From Porogramme epimiltina (taxonomy: Eukaryota > Basidiomycota > Agaricomycetes > Polyporales > Polyporaceae), in NCBI GenBank assembly GCA_900155495.1, contig FTLJ01000137.1:1-29599 (forward strand): a stretch of DNA of 29,599 nt, in the 5' to 3' direction. This document shows positions 1 through 9,886 of this stretch, in pieces (the stretch's first letter is position 1; every line of letters begins with the position of its first letter). A program made the translations under genes and the position numbers. Under the pieces are notes generated by a model that did not search any database, had not been told where the DNA came from, and was given only the letters and a program-made list of their open reading frames with translations.

Positions 1-554
1 GGGGTGTCGGTGCCGGCCTGGACGGCGGCGGCCTGGGCGCCGAAGGTGGTGGCGGCCTGGGGGCAGCCGACGCCGGGGCCGTGGAGGTTCTGGAGGGTGA
101 CGGTGGCGGCGTTGAGGCGTGCGAGCTTGGAGGCCTTGGAGTCGTCCTCGGGGAAGGAGATGCCGACGGAGGGGTTGTTGATCACGTGGCCTGCGGCGAC
201 GTTCTGGTTGAGTTGCTGGAAAAAAGACACAATGGGTGAGCAGCGGCGAGAGGCAGGATAGAAGCGAGGGACGCACAGCGATGAACTGGTCGCGGGGGGG
301 CGGGCAGGCGCAGGGGATCTTGATGGGCTGGCCGTTGGCGCCGGCGATGCCGTCACAGTCGCTAGATAGGAAGGGCGTTGAGTACGGGGTTGAGTTTGTG
401 CTAGCGCGGAAACGTACCCGGTGCCGGTGGGGTTGACGCCGGACTGGACGCCGAACTGGGGGATGAGGGCGGAGTTGACGTCGCGGCGGAGGAGGGGCGC
501 GGAGTTGACGGCGACGATGGCGGCGGCGGCGAGGACGATGGTAGCGTACTTCAT
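1..554 (-). CDS. Small secreted protein, 3' end cut by the window edge
   Basis: Three exons on the minus strand: 554-418, 361-277 and 215-1. The introns are 417-362 (GTACGT...CTAG) and 276-216 (GTGCGT...CCAG), and the frame holds across both. The last codon is incomplete at the edge, so the C-terminus is missing; about 145 residues are visible. The protein starts MKYATIVLAAAAIVAV, a clear signal peptide with likely cleavage after NSA near residue 19. An Arg-Arg pair follows directly, which could be a Kex2-type propeptide site. The mature part contains GDCDGIAGANG and PIKIPCACPP (three cysteines), then an Asn/Ala-rich stretch, a GISFPEDDSKAS motif and one more cysteine in GVGCP. I recall similar uncharacterised secreted proteins in polypore fungi, but I know of no named domain or function. 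A good TATA box lies about 200 bp upstream. Confidence 0.8.
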   Translation of the reverse strand, partial: MKYATIVLAAAAIVAVNSAPLLRRDVNSALIPQFGVQSGVNPTGTGYVSALAQTQPRTQRPSYLATVTASPAPTASPSRSPAPARPPATSSSLCVPRFYPASRRCSPIVSFFQQLNQNVAAGHVINNPSVGISFPEDDSKASKLARLNAATVTLQNLHGPGVGCPQAATTFGAQAAAVQAGTDT

Positions 555-752
555 GATGGGAGGCGTGTGTAGTTGGGGGGTCGTGCTAAGGAGCGTAAGG
601 GAGGGTCCAAGGGATATCTCGAGGGAAAGAGCGTGCGGGAAGCGTCAAGCTAAAGGGGAAGAAGGAATAAGGATACGCTCTGCGTAGAAAGAGACGGAGG
701 ACCAGCTGTCGGTGGGGGAATGAGGAGAGGGGTGGGGCAAGGGACGGCATCG

Positions 753-759
753 TTTTATA
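753..759 (-). promoter_or_regulatory. TATA box of the secreted-protein gene
   Basis: TATAAAA reads on the minus strand about 200 bp before the ATG at 554. A CT-rich stretch (minus strand, about 735-690) lies between the two, as expected around fungal transcription starts. Function is inferred from sequence and position. Confidence 0.6.
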
Positions 760-2151
760 CGCCCAGTTGATCTTTGTTGGACGCCAGGGACAAGAACCGG
801 CAGAGCGCGTTGGCGCCCGAGAGACGCGTCGGTGGTCCACGTGGAGCTTGAAAGCTGCCGTTTCGGGGCGTCCGAGGGCGGTCGCCATCCCGACGGAGAA
901 CGACATCGTCCTCGGCTCGGATGCGGCGGGTGTCTCCGCGTGCCTCCCAACAGACGCAGACGCTTCCCTGCTTCACCATCTCTGCAATTATCCCCTCTCG
1001 GCATCAGCCCCTCCGAGCCCTGATCAGCCGTCTAGCTCTCGAGGACTGCCTCGCCCGCTGGCGTCGTGTGCAGGCGCGCGGCCGTCGGCGCACAGAGCCC
1101 GGACGACGCTCAGAGTGGGTGGCGGGGGTGCTCACTGGTGGGAGGTTACGGTCAACGCCCAGGCGGACAACGCCCAGATGTCAGGAAGCCCAACGCCGAA
1201 CATGCTTCGTGCAAACTTCAAGCACTGTCCGGAGTCGCACTCTCTCCGCCTCGCCCAAACGAGTGTCAGCCTGTCCATTCTCTCCGTCGCCCATTGTCCG
1301 CCCCGCAACCTTGAGCCTATCCCACATCGGCGCTGGGCTTGTTCCTGGCAACAAATCGCCTCTCCAGCGTACCTTCGCTCGTTGGGCATCGAATCGAACC
1401 GGCTCTCTCTTGTCCGAGACGACCCGCGCTGTTCATCTGCGCGTATGCGCTCCGTAACCGCGCCTCGCCCGTCGACGTCCTTATCACCCGCCGCCGCCGT
1501 GTGTGAGCCCGCCCAGCTCTCGATGACTCTGCCCCGCCCACGCATGCAGATCCACCCTTTGTGATCATCATCCCCGACGTCCGACGTGCATTTTGCGCCC
1601 GCTGATGCTCGCACGCGGCGGCGTCCCGGAGCGGCCACGCCTCCAAACTCTGATCGACACCGCCTTCGCCCATCCCCCTCCCTCTTGATCATCCTGTGCA
1701 ATGTCTCAGATTAAGCTGCGACTGCCTTGCCTCACGTTAACGGTTAGACGGTAAGTGCCATGTACGCTGAGATTTCGGAGACGTTATCGCTCACTCTCGA
1801 CACCATCTATCCAGTCGGCTTCGATGCGCAGGCCCCGCCCTCCCCAGCGACAGCGACGAGCTGTCACGCCAGTACAGCCTCCCTCGTGCACTCGTGCGCC
1901 CTCCCAGAGGATCGACAGGCAACCGTGATGTCTTGATTTTGAATGGCGACCGTCTCGCCCCTCCTCTGATCCGCGTCGCCTCCCTTGATCTCTCCACTAC
2001 GCCTCCACCACGTCGCCATCACAGCCCGTGGATAGTCGAGGCCGCCCCTCCTGTGGCCGTGCGCCCTTCGGCATCCTTCAAATACCAAGTGCTGCACACG
2101 GCGCGGAGAGGAGGTGCGTACCCGAGTGTCCCGTATCCGCGTGGGCAACTC

Positions 2152-2161
2152 ATGACGTCAT
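2152..2161. promoter_or_regulatory. CRE-like palindrome ATGACGTCAT
   Basis: A perfect 10-bp ATGACGTCAT matches the classic CREB/ATF (Atf1-type bZIP) site. It is about 930 bp upstream of BTB-A and 1.6 kb upstream of the divergent secreted gene, so its target is uncertain. A second copy lies at 11688-11697. Confidence 0.4.
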
Positions 2162-2507
2162 ACCTGCCAGAGCTGCAGCTTACGCTCCCACCTCCTCCGT
2201 CCCGGCCATCCTCAAGTCCACACACGCCAGTGCTGCTGCAGCACACACCGGAGCGCCTTGGTGTTTGTCAGGAGGACCGGAGACGTACAGTGGGAGAGCA
2301 GTGACGCGGGATAAGGCATGACGTTAGGCCCAGGACTTCCGGTACGCAAATCCGACGCCGTTCTCGTCTTCGCAGATCCGTCTCACCGAAGGGGGCTCTG
2401 CAGAAAGGGATGACGAGACGTCGACCGCGCTCCGAGCAGCCCGCCGTCACAAGCGCGTCTGGCGCGTCCTGGGAGATGCGGCCAGCCATGACGCGTGCGG
2501 CCCGCGG

Positions 2508-2700
2508 TTCGCGAGCGCGCCGCCCTCGCTGTCTCCGCCTCCGCGCCGCGGAGCAGCACCGCAGAGGAGCGCGCGAACGCCCGCCAGCACCCTCGTCCTG
2601 CTGGCTTCGACCCGCTCCTACGTCGTATTCACGACCGCGCCACCCTCGCTGTCTCCACCTCGGCGCCGTAGGGCAGCATCATGGAAGCGCGGGCGCCAGT
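2508..2700 (+). repeat. Degenerate tandem repeat, 120-bp period
   Basis: The stretch from about 2508-2560 recurs at 2628-2680, exactly 120 bp later. Over 2521-2560 versus 2641-2680, 33 of 40 bases match, and both copies begin CCCTCGCTGTCTCC after a short GC-rich lead. Similarity fades further right. It looks like an old duplication or minisatellite remnant in non-coding DNA. Confidence 0.5.
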
Positions 2701-2936
2701 ACCAAGTTCGTCCTGGTTCACGGGTCTGGACGGGCGCGTGGGCTGTAGCTGCGGTATGCGTCCAGGCCTCCCCGGGAAGCATAGCGGGATGTGTGCAGAA
2801 GCAAGTTACATAACCCACACGCAACACGTGTGCTATCAGAACTCTATCCTACCACAACGCGCTCTGTGGTAGTGGTTGTACTTGGACCTCGACGACATCG
2901 ACAAACCGAGGTGCGTACGCTTTTCTGCGGTCCTCC

Positions 2937-2942
2937 TATAGG
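2937..2942 (+). promoter_or_regulatory. TATA-like element of BTB-A
   Basis: CCTATAGG lies about 145 bp before the ATG. The equivalent place in the duplicate copy has TTATAGG, so the element is kept between copies whose flanks have diverged. Core-promoter function is inferred. Confidence 0.45.
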
Positions 2943-3085
2943 CCCTGCTGACCTGCGCCACCCCTTCACGTCCCCGGCGACACAAACTTGCACGACCTCT
3001 TCAAAGCACCCACATTTCCCCGCATACATCCCCCATCCGACCCCCTCAGCCCGCCACTTACCCCACTTAGCAACCCTCGCGCAAT

Positions 3086-4196
3086 ATGGCCTTGGAAACT
3101 CGTAAAGATACCTCGGATAATGATTCGAAACACCCTGCCATCGTGCGGGATCCGGACTTCTGGTACAGCGACGGCAGCGTCGTCGTCGTCGCTCAGGGCG
3201 TCGCCTTCCGCGTGCACAAGAGTCTCCTCGCGCAGCAGTCGAACGCGTTCCGCGACCTTTTCATGGTGCCCACGCCCCCTATGCCTGACCCTGCGGATGT
3301 CATGGACGGCTGTCCGGTCGTGTGCTTGACGGACACGAGCCATGACTTCCGGGAGCTACTCCGGGTGATCTACTGCGGCCCAATGTCAGTCCACGAGCCA
3401 GGTTTCGCTCACTTCTCCGCACCGTTGAGGTGTGCTGACAACCCTTGCACGGTATATTAGGCGGTTCTTATCCGGCGCCGATCCGGGAGCGTCCCCGAAG
3501 ATCCCCTTCTCGGTGCTTGCCGCCCTCGCCCGCCTCGGCCACAAGTACGAGATCGAATGCGTGCTCGACGGGGCGATGATCCGTCTTGTGAGGATATTCA
3601 CCGCGTCGGCCAACCCCCCCGGGGACGGTCTGCCGCCATCCGGGGCGTCCTACTCCGCCGCGCTGGGCACAGGCATCGTCGGCCTCCAAGATGTGAATGT
3701 CATCGAGGCGCTCCACCTCGCCCGCCTCCTGGATGAACCTGGTATTCTCTCCGTAATGCTCTTCCTGTGCGCGCAGCTCCCCGTCCCGGTGCTCCTCCGG
3801 GGCACGCAGCGCGCAGACGGGACGCCAGAGCGCCTTTGCACAGAGGACATCGAGCGGCTCCTGATCGCGCGGGAGCGGCTCGCGATGCTGGATGTCCCGC
3901 CGTTCCTCCGCATGAGCGAGCCGCCGCCGGACCCGGGCTGGTGCAAGATGCCCGCGGGGAAGTGCACGTTGGAGTGGCAGAAGATGAAGGAGCGCTACGT
4001 CGAGCGCTACATATCGACCCCGGCATGGCGCGGGAACCCGTTCCGCCTGCAGGCGCACGAGCTGGAGTGGCCGCAAGGACGCCCCTGCGACGGCTGCATT
4101 AGGTGCTTGGAGGACTGTTTGAAGCGACACCATGAGAGTGTCTGGGAGAAGCTCCCGGAGATTTTCCGCATCTCTGTCAAAGACTGGAAGGCATGA
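3086..4196 (+). CDS. BTB/POZ protein with C-terminal Cys4 signature (BTB-A)
   Basis: Two exons, 3086-3384 and 3461-4196; the 76-bp intron (GTCAGT...TTAG) splits an ATG codon. The product is 344 residues. The BTB/POZ domain (about residues 24-100) begins DPDFWYSDGS, followed by VVVVAQGVAFRVHKSLL and a DTSHDFRELLRVIY end. BTB domains dimerise and often bring substrates to CUL3 ubiquitin ligases; whether this family does so is unknown. After the intron comes a helical region (LAALARLGHKYEIE, then a long IEALHLARLLDEP stretch), RADGTPERL, and C261-x6-C268, C309-x2-C312 with Trp 16 residues later. No MATH, Kelch or ankyrin repeats follow. It is the intact partner of frameshifted BTB-B. Confidence 0.9.
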
Positions 4197-4735
4197 CGTA
4201 CGAGTTGAGGAACACCTGGTGAGTGCTTGTCACGCGTAACTGGGGCCTCATGATTTTGATACCACTCCTAGTGTTGACCTATTTCTCCGGACGGTGTTAG
4301 AATGCCAAGGGCCAACAAATCAATCGCGCTTCCGTTACAATGTTGCGGTGCTGGGCGTTAGTGCAGAGGTCTTGTTTTGTAAACTACTTTGAGGCGGGCG
4401 ACCATATCGTGATGTCCCAGGGCTTTATCCCTACCGCAGCACGAAGGATGGCGCAACGTACGCTAAAGGACGTGACGTATCTTTCACGTGCCACCCGTCA
4501 TCGGCACCTTATTCTGCTCAGTACCGCAGCACGCTCTACGGAAGGCTGAAGCAGATCTCGCAGGCCTTGGACATGGCCAGACGACACCGACAGACGACGT
4601 CGACAGGCAGAAGCCTTTTCGTGGTTCTCTTATAGGTCATCCTAACCTGCGCCATCCCCTCAGACCCCTGCTTTCCCGCATACACCCCCATCTGACCTCA
4701 ACCCGCCACTCACCCCACCTAACAGCTGCCGCGCA
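4197..4735. other. Spacer between BTB-A and BTB-B
   Basis: Positions 4197-4425 are the BTB-A 3' flank, which matches the 3' flank of BTB-B and has stop codons in the comparable frames, so the short open frame at 4340 is not a gene. Positions 4566-4735 are the BTB-B promoter, matching that of BTB-A. The 140 bp between are unique but contain a 12-bp direct repeat, TACCGCAGCACG, at 4432-4443 and 4522-4533, next to the duplication junction. Confidence 0.7.
4631..4636 (+). promoter_or_regulatory. TATA-like element of BTB-B
   Basis: TTATAGG lies about 100 bp before the ATG at 4736, in the same context as the BTB-A element (followed some 10 bp later by CCTGCGCCA). Retention suggests the copy may still be transcribed. 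Confidence 0.4.
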
Positions 4736-5847
4736 ATGCCTTTGAAAACCAATCGGGGCGCCGACTCGGGCTCTACAGACTCGGCCCGACGTCGTGCGGG
4801 ACCCGGACTTCTGGTACAGTGACGGCAGCATTGTCGTCGTCGTTCAAGGCGTCGGCTTCAGAGTGCACAAGAGCCTCCTCGCGCAGCAGTCGAACGCATT
4901 CCGCGACCTCTTTATGGTGCCAACTCCCCCCGTGTCTGACCCTGCGGACGTCATGGACGGCTGTCCGGTTGTGCGCTTGACGGACACGAGCCATGACATC
5001 CGGGAGCTACTCCGGGTGATCTACTGCGGCCCAATGTCAGTCCACGAGCCAGGTTTCGCTTACTTCCCCATACCATCAAGGCGTGCTGACGACCCCTCCG
5101 CGGTCTCCCAGGCGGTTCTTGTCGGGCGCCGGCCCAGGAGCGTCCTCGGAAACCCCCTTCCCGGTGCTGGCAGCCCTTGTGCGCCTTGGTCACAAGTACG
5201 ACATCGAGTGTGTGCTCTCCGGGGCGGTGCTCCATCTCAAGAGGATCTTCACCGCGTCGGCCAACCCGCCCGGGGACGGTCCGCCGCCGTCCGGGGCCGC
5301 GTACTTTGCTGCGCTGGGCACGGGCGTCGTTGGCCTCCAAGACGTGAATGTCATCGAGGCGCTCCACCTCGCACGCCTCCTGGATGAACCCCATGTACTC
5401 CCCATAATGCTCTTCCTGTGCGCGCAGCTCCCTGTCCCAGTCCTCCTCCGGGGCACGCAGCGCGCGGACGGCACGCCCGAGCGCCTGTGCATGGAGGACA
5501 TCGAGCGACTCCTGGTCGCGCGGGAGAGGCTCGCGGTGCTGGACGTCCCGCCGTTCTTCCACGAGAGCGAAAAGATACCGTACGCCGGCTGGTGCAACAC
5601 GACGGTGGGCAAGTGCACGTATGAGTGGCAGAAGATGAAGGCGCGTTACGTCGAACGCTACATATTGACCCCGGCGTGGCGCGGGAACCCGTTCCGCCTG
5701 CAGGCGCACGAGCTGGAGTGGCCGCAAGGACGCCCCTGCGACGGCTGCATTAGGTGCTTGGAGGACTGTTTGAAGCGACATCATGAGAGTGTCTGGGAGC
5801 AGCTCCCGAAGGTTTTCGACATCTCCGTCAAAGGCTGGAAGGCATGA
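4736..5847 (+). CDS. BTB/POZ paralogue with +1 frameshift near the start (BTB-B, possible pseudogene)
   Basis: Tandem duplicate of BTB-A. Exons equivalent to BTB-A are 4736-5035 and 5112-5847, with a 76-bp intron (GTCAGT...CCAG). The ATG to the conserved VRDPDFW codons is 58 bp here against 57 bp in BTB-A, so exon 1 is 300 nt instead of 299. Translation from ATG 4736 leaves frame and stops after 28 codons. From 4794 onward the frame is open through the whole BTB domain, intron and second exon, with all motifs intact: C-x6-C-x40-C-x2-C, RADGTPERL and the TGA at 5845-5847. No in-frame ATG precedes the BTB core. Options are recent inactivation, a sequence error, or an alternative upstream start: ATG 4573 spliced from 4620 to 4779 would restore the frame but needs a weak GTGGTT donor. 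Confidence 0.75.
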
Positions 5848-6415
5848 CGTATAAGTTGAGGTACAACTGGCAAGTAGAGCAGCATAGCTTGGACTTCGTG
5901 ATTCTGATTCCACTCCTATTTTGCTAGACAGCGTTAGAGCGGGGCCTAACAGATCGACAGTGCCTCCCATGCGGTGCTGGTCGTTAGTGTAGATCTGTAA
6001 ACTAGTACTGTACTTTTGAGACGGGCGACTAGTTCGAGATATCCCAGGGCTTCTGGAAGAAATGCATGTATTCTAGCGCGCTGTCCATGCTCCGAGTGTG
6101 TGACTCGTGCTGCTTCCAATTGTGCTGCGGTAGTGCATATAGTATATATACATAGGGGAGATACTCTCTAGGCCACCTTGGGTACCGAGTCAGCACTGCT
6201 AGCATGCATCCAGTAAGTACCTCATTCCTCCGAGCACGGTTTGTGCTTGCTCAACACAATATAGTTTGTGGGCAGAATATGCTCTCTTGCACACCTCTTG
6301 CGACGCGCAATTATCCAAAGAAAAAACGTAAGAGCATTTGTTCGCCTCGTGGTCGACACGGGGTTGGTCTTCGATGATTACATAACAGTGCATCGATTGC
6401 TAGGTGGATGATGCT
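5848..6415. other. BTB-B 3' flank and BTB-C promoter
   Basis: The first 200 bp match the 3' flank of BTB-A. After 6051 the sequence is unique. A TATA-rich stretch at 6136-6150, ending in TATATATA at 6143-6150, is the best core-promoter candidate for BTB-C, about 265 bp before its ATG. No other gene is seen. Confidence 0.6.
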
Positions 6416-7504
6416 ATGAACTGTGCTATGTCACGATCTCTGCCTAGTCTCCCGCTAGTATCGGAGTTGGCCGATGCACCCCAAGAGCAAAACGAGCGCC
6501 ATGAGATGAAAAGGGATAGCGAAATGTGGTTCGACGATGGGAACATCATTGTTGTCGCGCAGCGCACAGGATTCCGCGTTCACAAGAGCGTCCTTTCACG
6601 GTGGTCAGAGACATTTTCGGGCATGTTCATGCTACCGCAACATATGGATTCGCCGGACTCTTCCACCGGCCAACCGGATCGCGCATGCGATGAATGTCCC
6701 ACGGTGCACATCACCGACACTAGCCATGCCTTCCGCCAGCTTTTACGGGCTATGTATGACGGCCCAGAGTAAGTGAGGTAGTAGGGTTTGGACCATGATC
6801 ATTGAATGCATATTAACATGGCAATGAGCAGGTCCTACTTCAGCTCCTCTATGGGCAGGCCCGACTTCTCAATCGTCGCCTCGATCGCTCGACTCAGCCA
6901 CAAGTATCAGATCGAGATCCTCCTCCAATCCGCCACCAACTTGCTGGAGAGAGCTTTCCCCATCGAATTCGAAATATGGATAGAGAACCAGGGGTTCAAG
7001 CGCGCTCCGTTACTGTTCAACCCCACTCAGGCCATCGAGGCAGTGAATCTCATTCACCTCCTCGGACGCACCGACATGCTCCCCATGGCGATATATCAGT
7101 GTTCCCTGCTAGACGGAGCACCAATTGTGCGGGGTACTCGGCGTGTCGACGGGACGCTGGAAAAACTAGCACCTGAAGACATGGAGCGCTGCATCCGCGC
7201 TTGGAAATACTGTCTAGCTTGCCCCCAAATCTTCCTAGACGAGCTGTTTGCTCCTTCGGAGACATGTGAGCGTCCACACAAGTGTGGTCCCATATTTATG
7301 GAGGCTGCGCACGCTCGGCTACGTCGAGAGGGTAGTGGACTGCTCCGGGGGGACCCGCTGTGTTACATTGAAACCGACACTCTGCCGAGAGTGGGCTCGC
7401 TCTGTCCGTCGTGCGTCACCCACCGAGGAAGGGGCCGCTTGTTGGAGCTCCAACAGCAGGCCTGGGATTTGTTTATGCAGACTCTCCAGCATATAGCTCC
7501 ATAG
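6416..7504 (+). CDS. BTB/POZ protein with C-terminal Cys4 signature (BTB-C)
   Basis: Exons 6416-6768 and 6832-7504; the 63-bp intron (GTAAGT...GCAG) splits a Glu codon at the same site as in the other paralogues. The product is 341 residues. I start at the ATG at 6416 because the frame upstream offers only a GTG at 6404 after a stop; ATG 6428 is also possible. The BTB domain (about residues 38-117) starts DSEMWFDDGN and contains GFRVHKSVLSRWSETF. Between its last strands is an insert rich in Ser, Thr and Pro. The second part has ARLSHKYQIE, AIEAVNLIHLLGR, RVDGTLEKL and the cysteines C263-x5-C269 and C309-x2-C312, with Trp 17 residues on. Sequence is far from BTB-A, so this is an older paralogue. 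Molecular role is not known. Confidence 0.9.
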
Positions 7505-8814
7505 CTCGGGAAAATTGGTCACAAGGCTTGTTGACTTGTAGTCAGGTACCTTCAAAGAATTCGAAAAATGCGCACTTCCTCGTCAGCCACACAAATCCAA
7601 TGAATTCGCGCAAGTACGGTTTCATTTCAGAGATATGTAGTGACATCATGGACCTAGAGCGCTCCAAAGCTGTTTAGAAGAAACAGAGAGTATCGCAGTC
7701 ATGGTGGAACGAAGTCAAAGATCGATAGAGGAAGCGCCTGCCAGCGTGTCGGCTGACGTCATCGCACAGGCGTAGAGCCAACCTTGAAGCGCCCGAAAGG
7801 CGCCTTTCGTTTTTCTGCCGCTTACCCTCGTCCTTGCCTCCCGCTCGCGCTGTGCCCACGCTCGCCTTCTTTTGACCTTCCCACCACTTTATATTGGCTT
7901 ACTACCAGACCCCAGTAGTGCATAATCTGCTCCCATACGCCCGACGCCTTGCCCCTCAGCGCAATAACACTACCCCTTGGTCCGAACCATAGCGCTTGAA
8001 ACAACTTGCCTGCCCACCCTGCAGCTTGCCTCGCGCGGTGTCTGAGCCCAACGGGAGCCGAGTCAAGCCCAACCTTCAGAGAACCGGAGCTGCCGCGTGT
8101 CGTACGCCACACCGGTACGCCGAGACGAAGCTGGAAAACGTACCACTCGCAGACATTTGGCGTATGAGTTGCCGCGGTGACAGATGTCGGCCAGTCGGCT
8201 TCTCGCTCATGGCGGGGGCACAGCCCGGAATCAACGCGACAGTGAGTTTATCCTCGTGCTATTGCTCTGAAGAGCTGTATGAGGAGGAAGCCGTATCCCG
8301 TTCAGTTCGAGGGATCGGAGAACTCGGGACTTGGCCGTTCGAGTCTGTGCATTGTCAGCGTGCGGTGGCTTCTTCCAACCGCGTAATCTGACGCAAGACT
8401 GCCGAGTCTGCGTGTAGCTGGCAGATATGTTCCCGGATACGTGCATGCAGGCGTTCGTGATGTTTGTGAGCCGGACTTGGCGGACGGGCGGTACGCGCGT
8501 GTCCACGGTACCGCAAAAGAAGCGGTCGTTCGTTGAGTCACTACCCCATGTGTGAGACGCATGGAGGGGTTTTTAGGCCAGCGTTGGAACTTGCCTTTGT
8601 ACCTCACCTTCTTATCTCTGTCCCGATCGCCTCGCGCAACTCCTTCCTGTTGTCCTCCAAATCTTGGACTTTGGGTTGCGGGTAGGTCTTTCAACTGGTT
8701 GTCCCCCGGTACATAGACATGCTCACTTGATACATACACAGTATAGACTACTCGCATAGGTCCTCAAATCTCGCATACAATAGAGCAAACTCCCCTCAAA
8801 TATTTGATTAGGCC
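7505..8814. other. Intergenic region between BTB-C and BTB-D
   Basis: No supported gene. The open frame at 7996-8391 has no domain, biased codon use or splice structure. The last 60 bp before BTB-D are A/T-richer (AAATATTTGATTAGG just before the ATG) and look like a leader. CATAGG at 8755-8760 resembles the TATAGG elements of BTB-A and BTB-B, but weakly. Confidence 0.5.
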
Positions 8815-9886
8815 ATGTCGTCAACCAACCCTCCGCCACTCACCCAAGAGCAGTCTCAGACTAGTGCCGGAATGGCACGAGACGATGAAATGTGGCTTAC
8901 TGACGGGAGTCTCGTCGTCGTCGCTCAAGGCGTAGGTTTCCGTGTCCACCAAAGCATCCTGTCGCGTTCGTCAGAGATCTTTCGTGACATGTTCACGTTC
9001 CCACAACCTCCATCGCCCGCGGCAAGTGCAGATGTGGTCGACGGTTGTCCCGTTGTACACGTGTCAGATACCAGCTACGACTTCCGGCATCTCTTGAAGG
9101 TTATTTACGGCGGTGTTGGGTAAGCGCCCTCGCGAAGCGTGTCATTTTACGTTCGCGGAAGCAAGTTCTGACGCCACGTCTCATGTTAGGCTTTACCTCC
9201 GTCCTATGGACACCCCCGACTTCGCCATCATCGCCGCTCTCGCCCGGCTTAGCCACAAATACCAGATCGATGTGCTACTCCAACCCATCGTGTCCCTCCT
9301 GGAACGCACCTTCCCCACCTCCTTCAACACGTGGCTCCAGAACGAAGGGTTCCGGCGTGCCCCGATCCGCTTCGTGCACGCGCAGGCCATCGAAGCTGTC
9401 AATCTCGTCCGCGTCCTCGGCCGCCCGGACATGCTCCCCACCGCGCTCTACGCCTCCTGCCAGCTCACGCCTGCGCAGATCTGCCGCGGAGTGCCGCGGG
9501 CGGACGGGACGCTTGAGCGTCTAGAACCTGAGGACGTCGAGCGGTGCTTCTCGGCGACGATGCGGCTCAGGAGCATCGCGCACGGGATGGCGGTCCGGCT
9601 GTTCGTGTACCCGAGGTGCGCGAACCCGGAGAGTTGTGACGTCCTGTGTAACGCGGTAAAGGAGGCTCTGGAGGAGGAGGGGGGCTTGTTTGGGGGAGAT
9701 TTGCTGCGTGTTGGGGTGGATCTCGCGCCAAGGGAGTGGGGGTCATGGCTCTGCAAGCTTTGCGCGGTAAGAAACCTGGAGCGCGGGGTGCTGGCCTCTC
9801 AAAGGGAAGCGTGGTCCTCTCTCCATCACGTCTTCGATGTAGACTTCCCGAGCTGGGGGCACGAGCCGGAGGGCGAGAGCCCTTAA
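8815..9886 (+). CDS. BTB/POZ protein with C-terminal Cys4 signature (BTB-D)
   Basis: Exons 8815-9119 and 9190-9886; the 70-bp intron (GTAAGC...TTAG) splits a Gly codon. The product is 333 residues. A Ser/Pro/Gln-rich lead of about 24 residues precedes the BTB domain (about 26-101), which starts DEMWLTDGS and contains GFRVHQSILSRSSEIF and DTSYDFRHLLKVIYGG. The C-terminal part has ARLSHKYQIDVLL, AIEAVNLVRVLGRPDMLP, RADGTLERLEPEDVER, then C245-x5-C251, C290-x2-C293 and a Trp 17 residues later. It closes with an acidic tail. The order of blocks and the intron site match BTB-A, -C, -E and -F. CUL3 adaptor function is possible from the domain alone and remains unproven. Confidence 0.9.

Larger units (their letters stand above)
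555..3085. other. Gene-poor intergenic region
   Basis: The first 200 bp are the promoter and leader of the minus-strand secreted gene, and the last 200 bp are the promoter of BTB-A. Between them I find no convincing gene. Several open frames of 180-265 codons overlap on opposite strands at 767-1701, but none has an ATG start with fungal splice structure or a recognisable domain, so I treat them as chance frames in GC-rich DNA. The region also contains a perfect CRE palindrome and a degenerate 120-bp repeat, listed separately. Confidence 0.6.
2880..4425 (+). repeat. Tandem segmental duplication, copy 1 (carries BTB-A)
   Basis: About 1.5 kb containing the promoter, gene and 3' flank of BTB-A is repeated at 4566-6051 with BTB-B. 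Alignable landmarks run from the promoter (TATAGG followed by CCTGCGCCA) through both exons and the intron to a shared CCCAGGGCTT in the 3' flank. The ATG-to-ATG distance is 1650 bp. Similarity in the non-coding flanks shows this is a DNA duplication, not only protein homology. Edges are estimated by eye to within about 20 bp. Confidence 0.85.
4566..6051 (+). repeat. Tandem segmental duplication, copy 2 (carries BTB-B)
   Basis: This is the second copy of the unit at 2880-4425, in direct orientation. Two stretches are identical to copy 1: 5000-5060 (equals 3349-3409, spanning the exon-intron border) and 5677-5780 (equals 4026-4129, the last-exon cysteine region). Neighbouring coding DNA differs at many sites. 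Confidence 0.85.

Noticed and set aside
767..1564. 265-codon plus-strand open frame
   Set aside because: It opens with TTG rather than ATG, has no domain, and overlaps an equally long minus-strand frame. This is best explained by few stop codons in GC-rich DNA.
1132..1701. 189-codon minus-strand open frame
   Set aside because: Arg/Gly-rich translation with no motif, overlapped by the open frame on the other strand and without fungal splice structure.
4340..4549. Short plus-strand open frame between BTB-A and BTB-B
   Set aside because: Its left part is the duplicated 3' flank of BTB-A; the matching DNA after BTB-B has lost the frame, so it is not coding.
6404..6415. BTB-C starting at 6404
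   Set aside because: The codon there is GTG. The first in-frame ATG is 6416.
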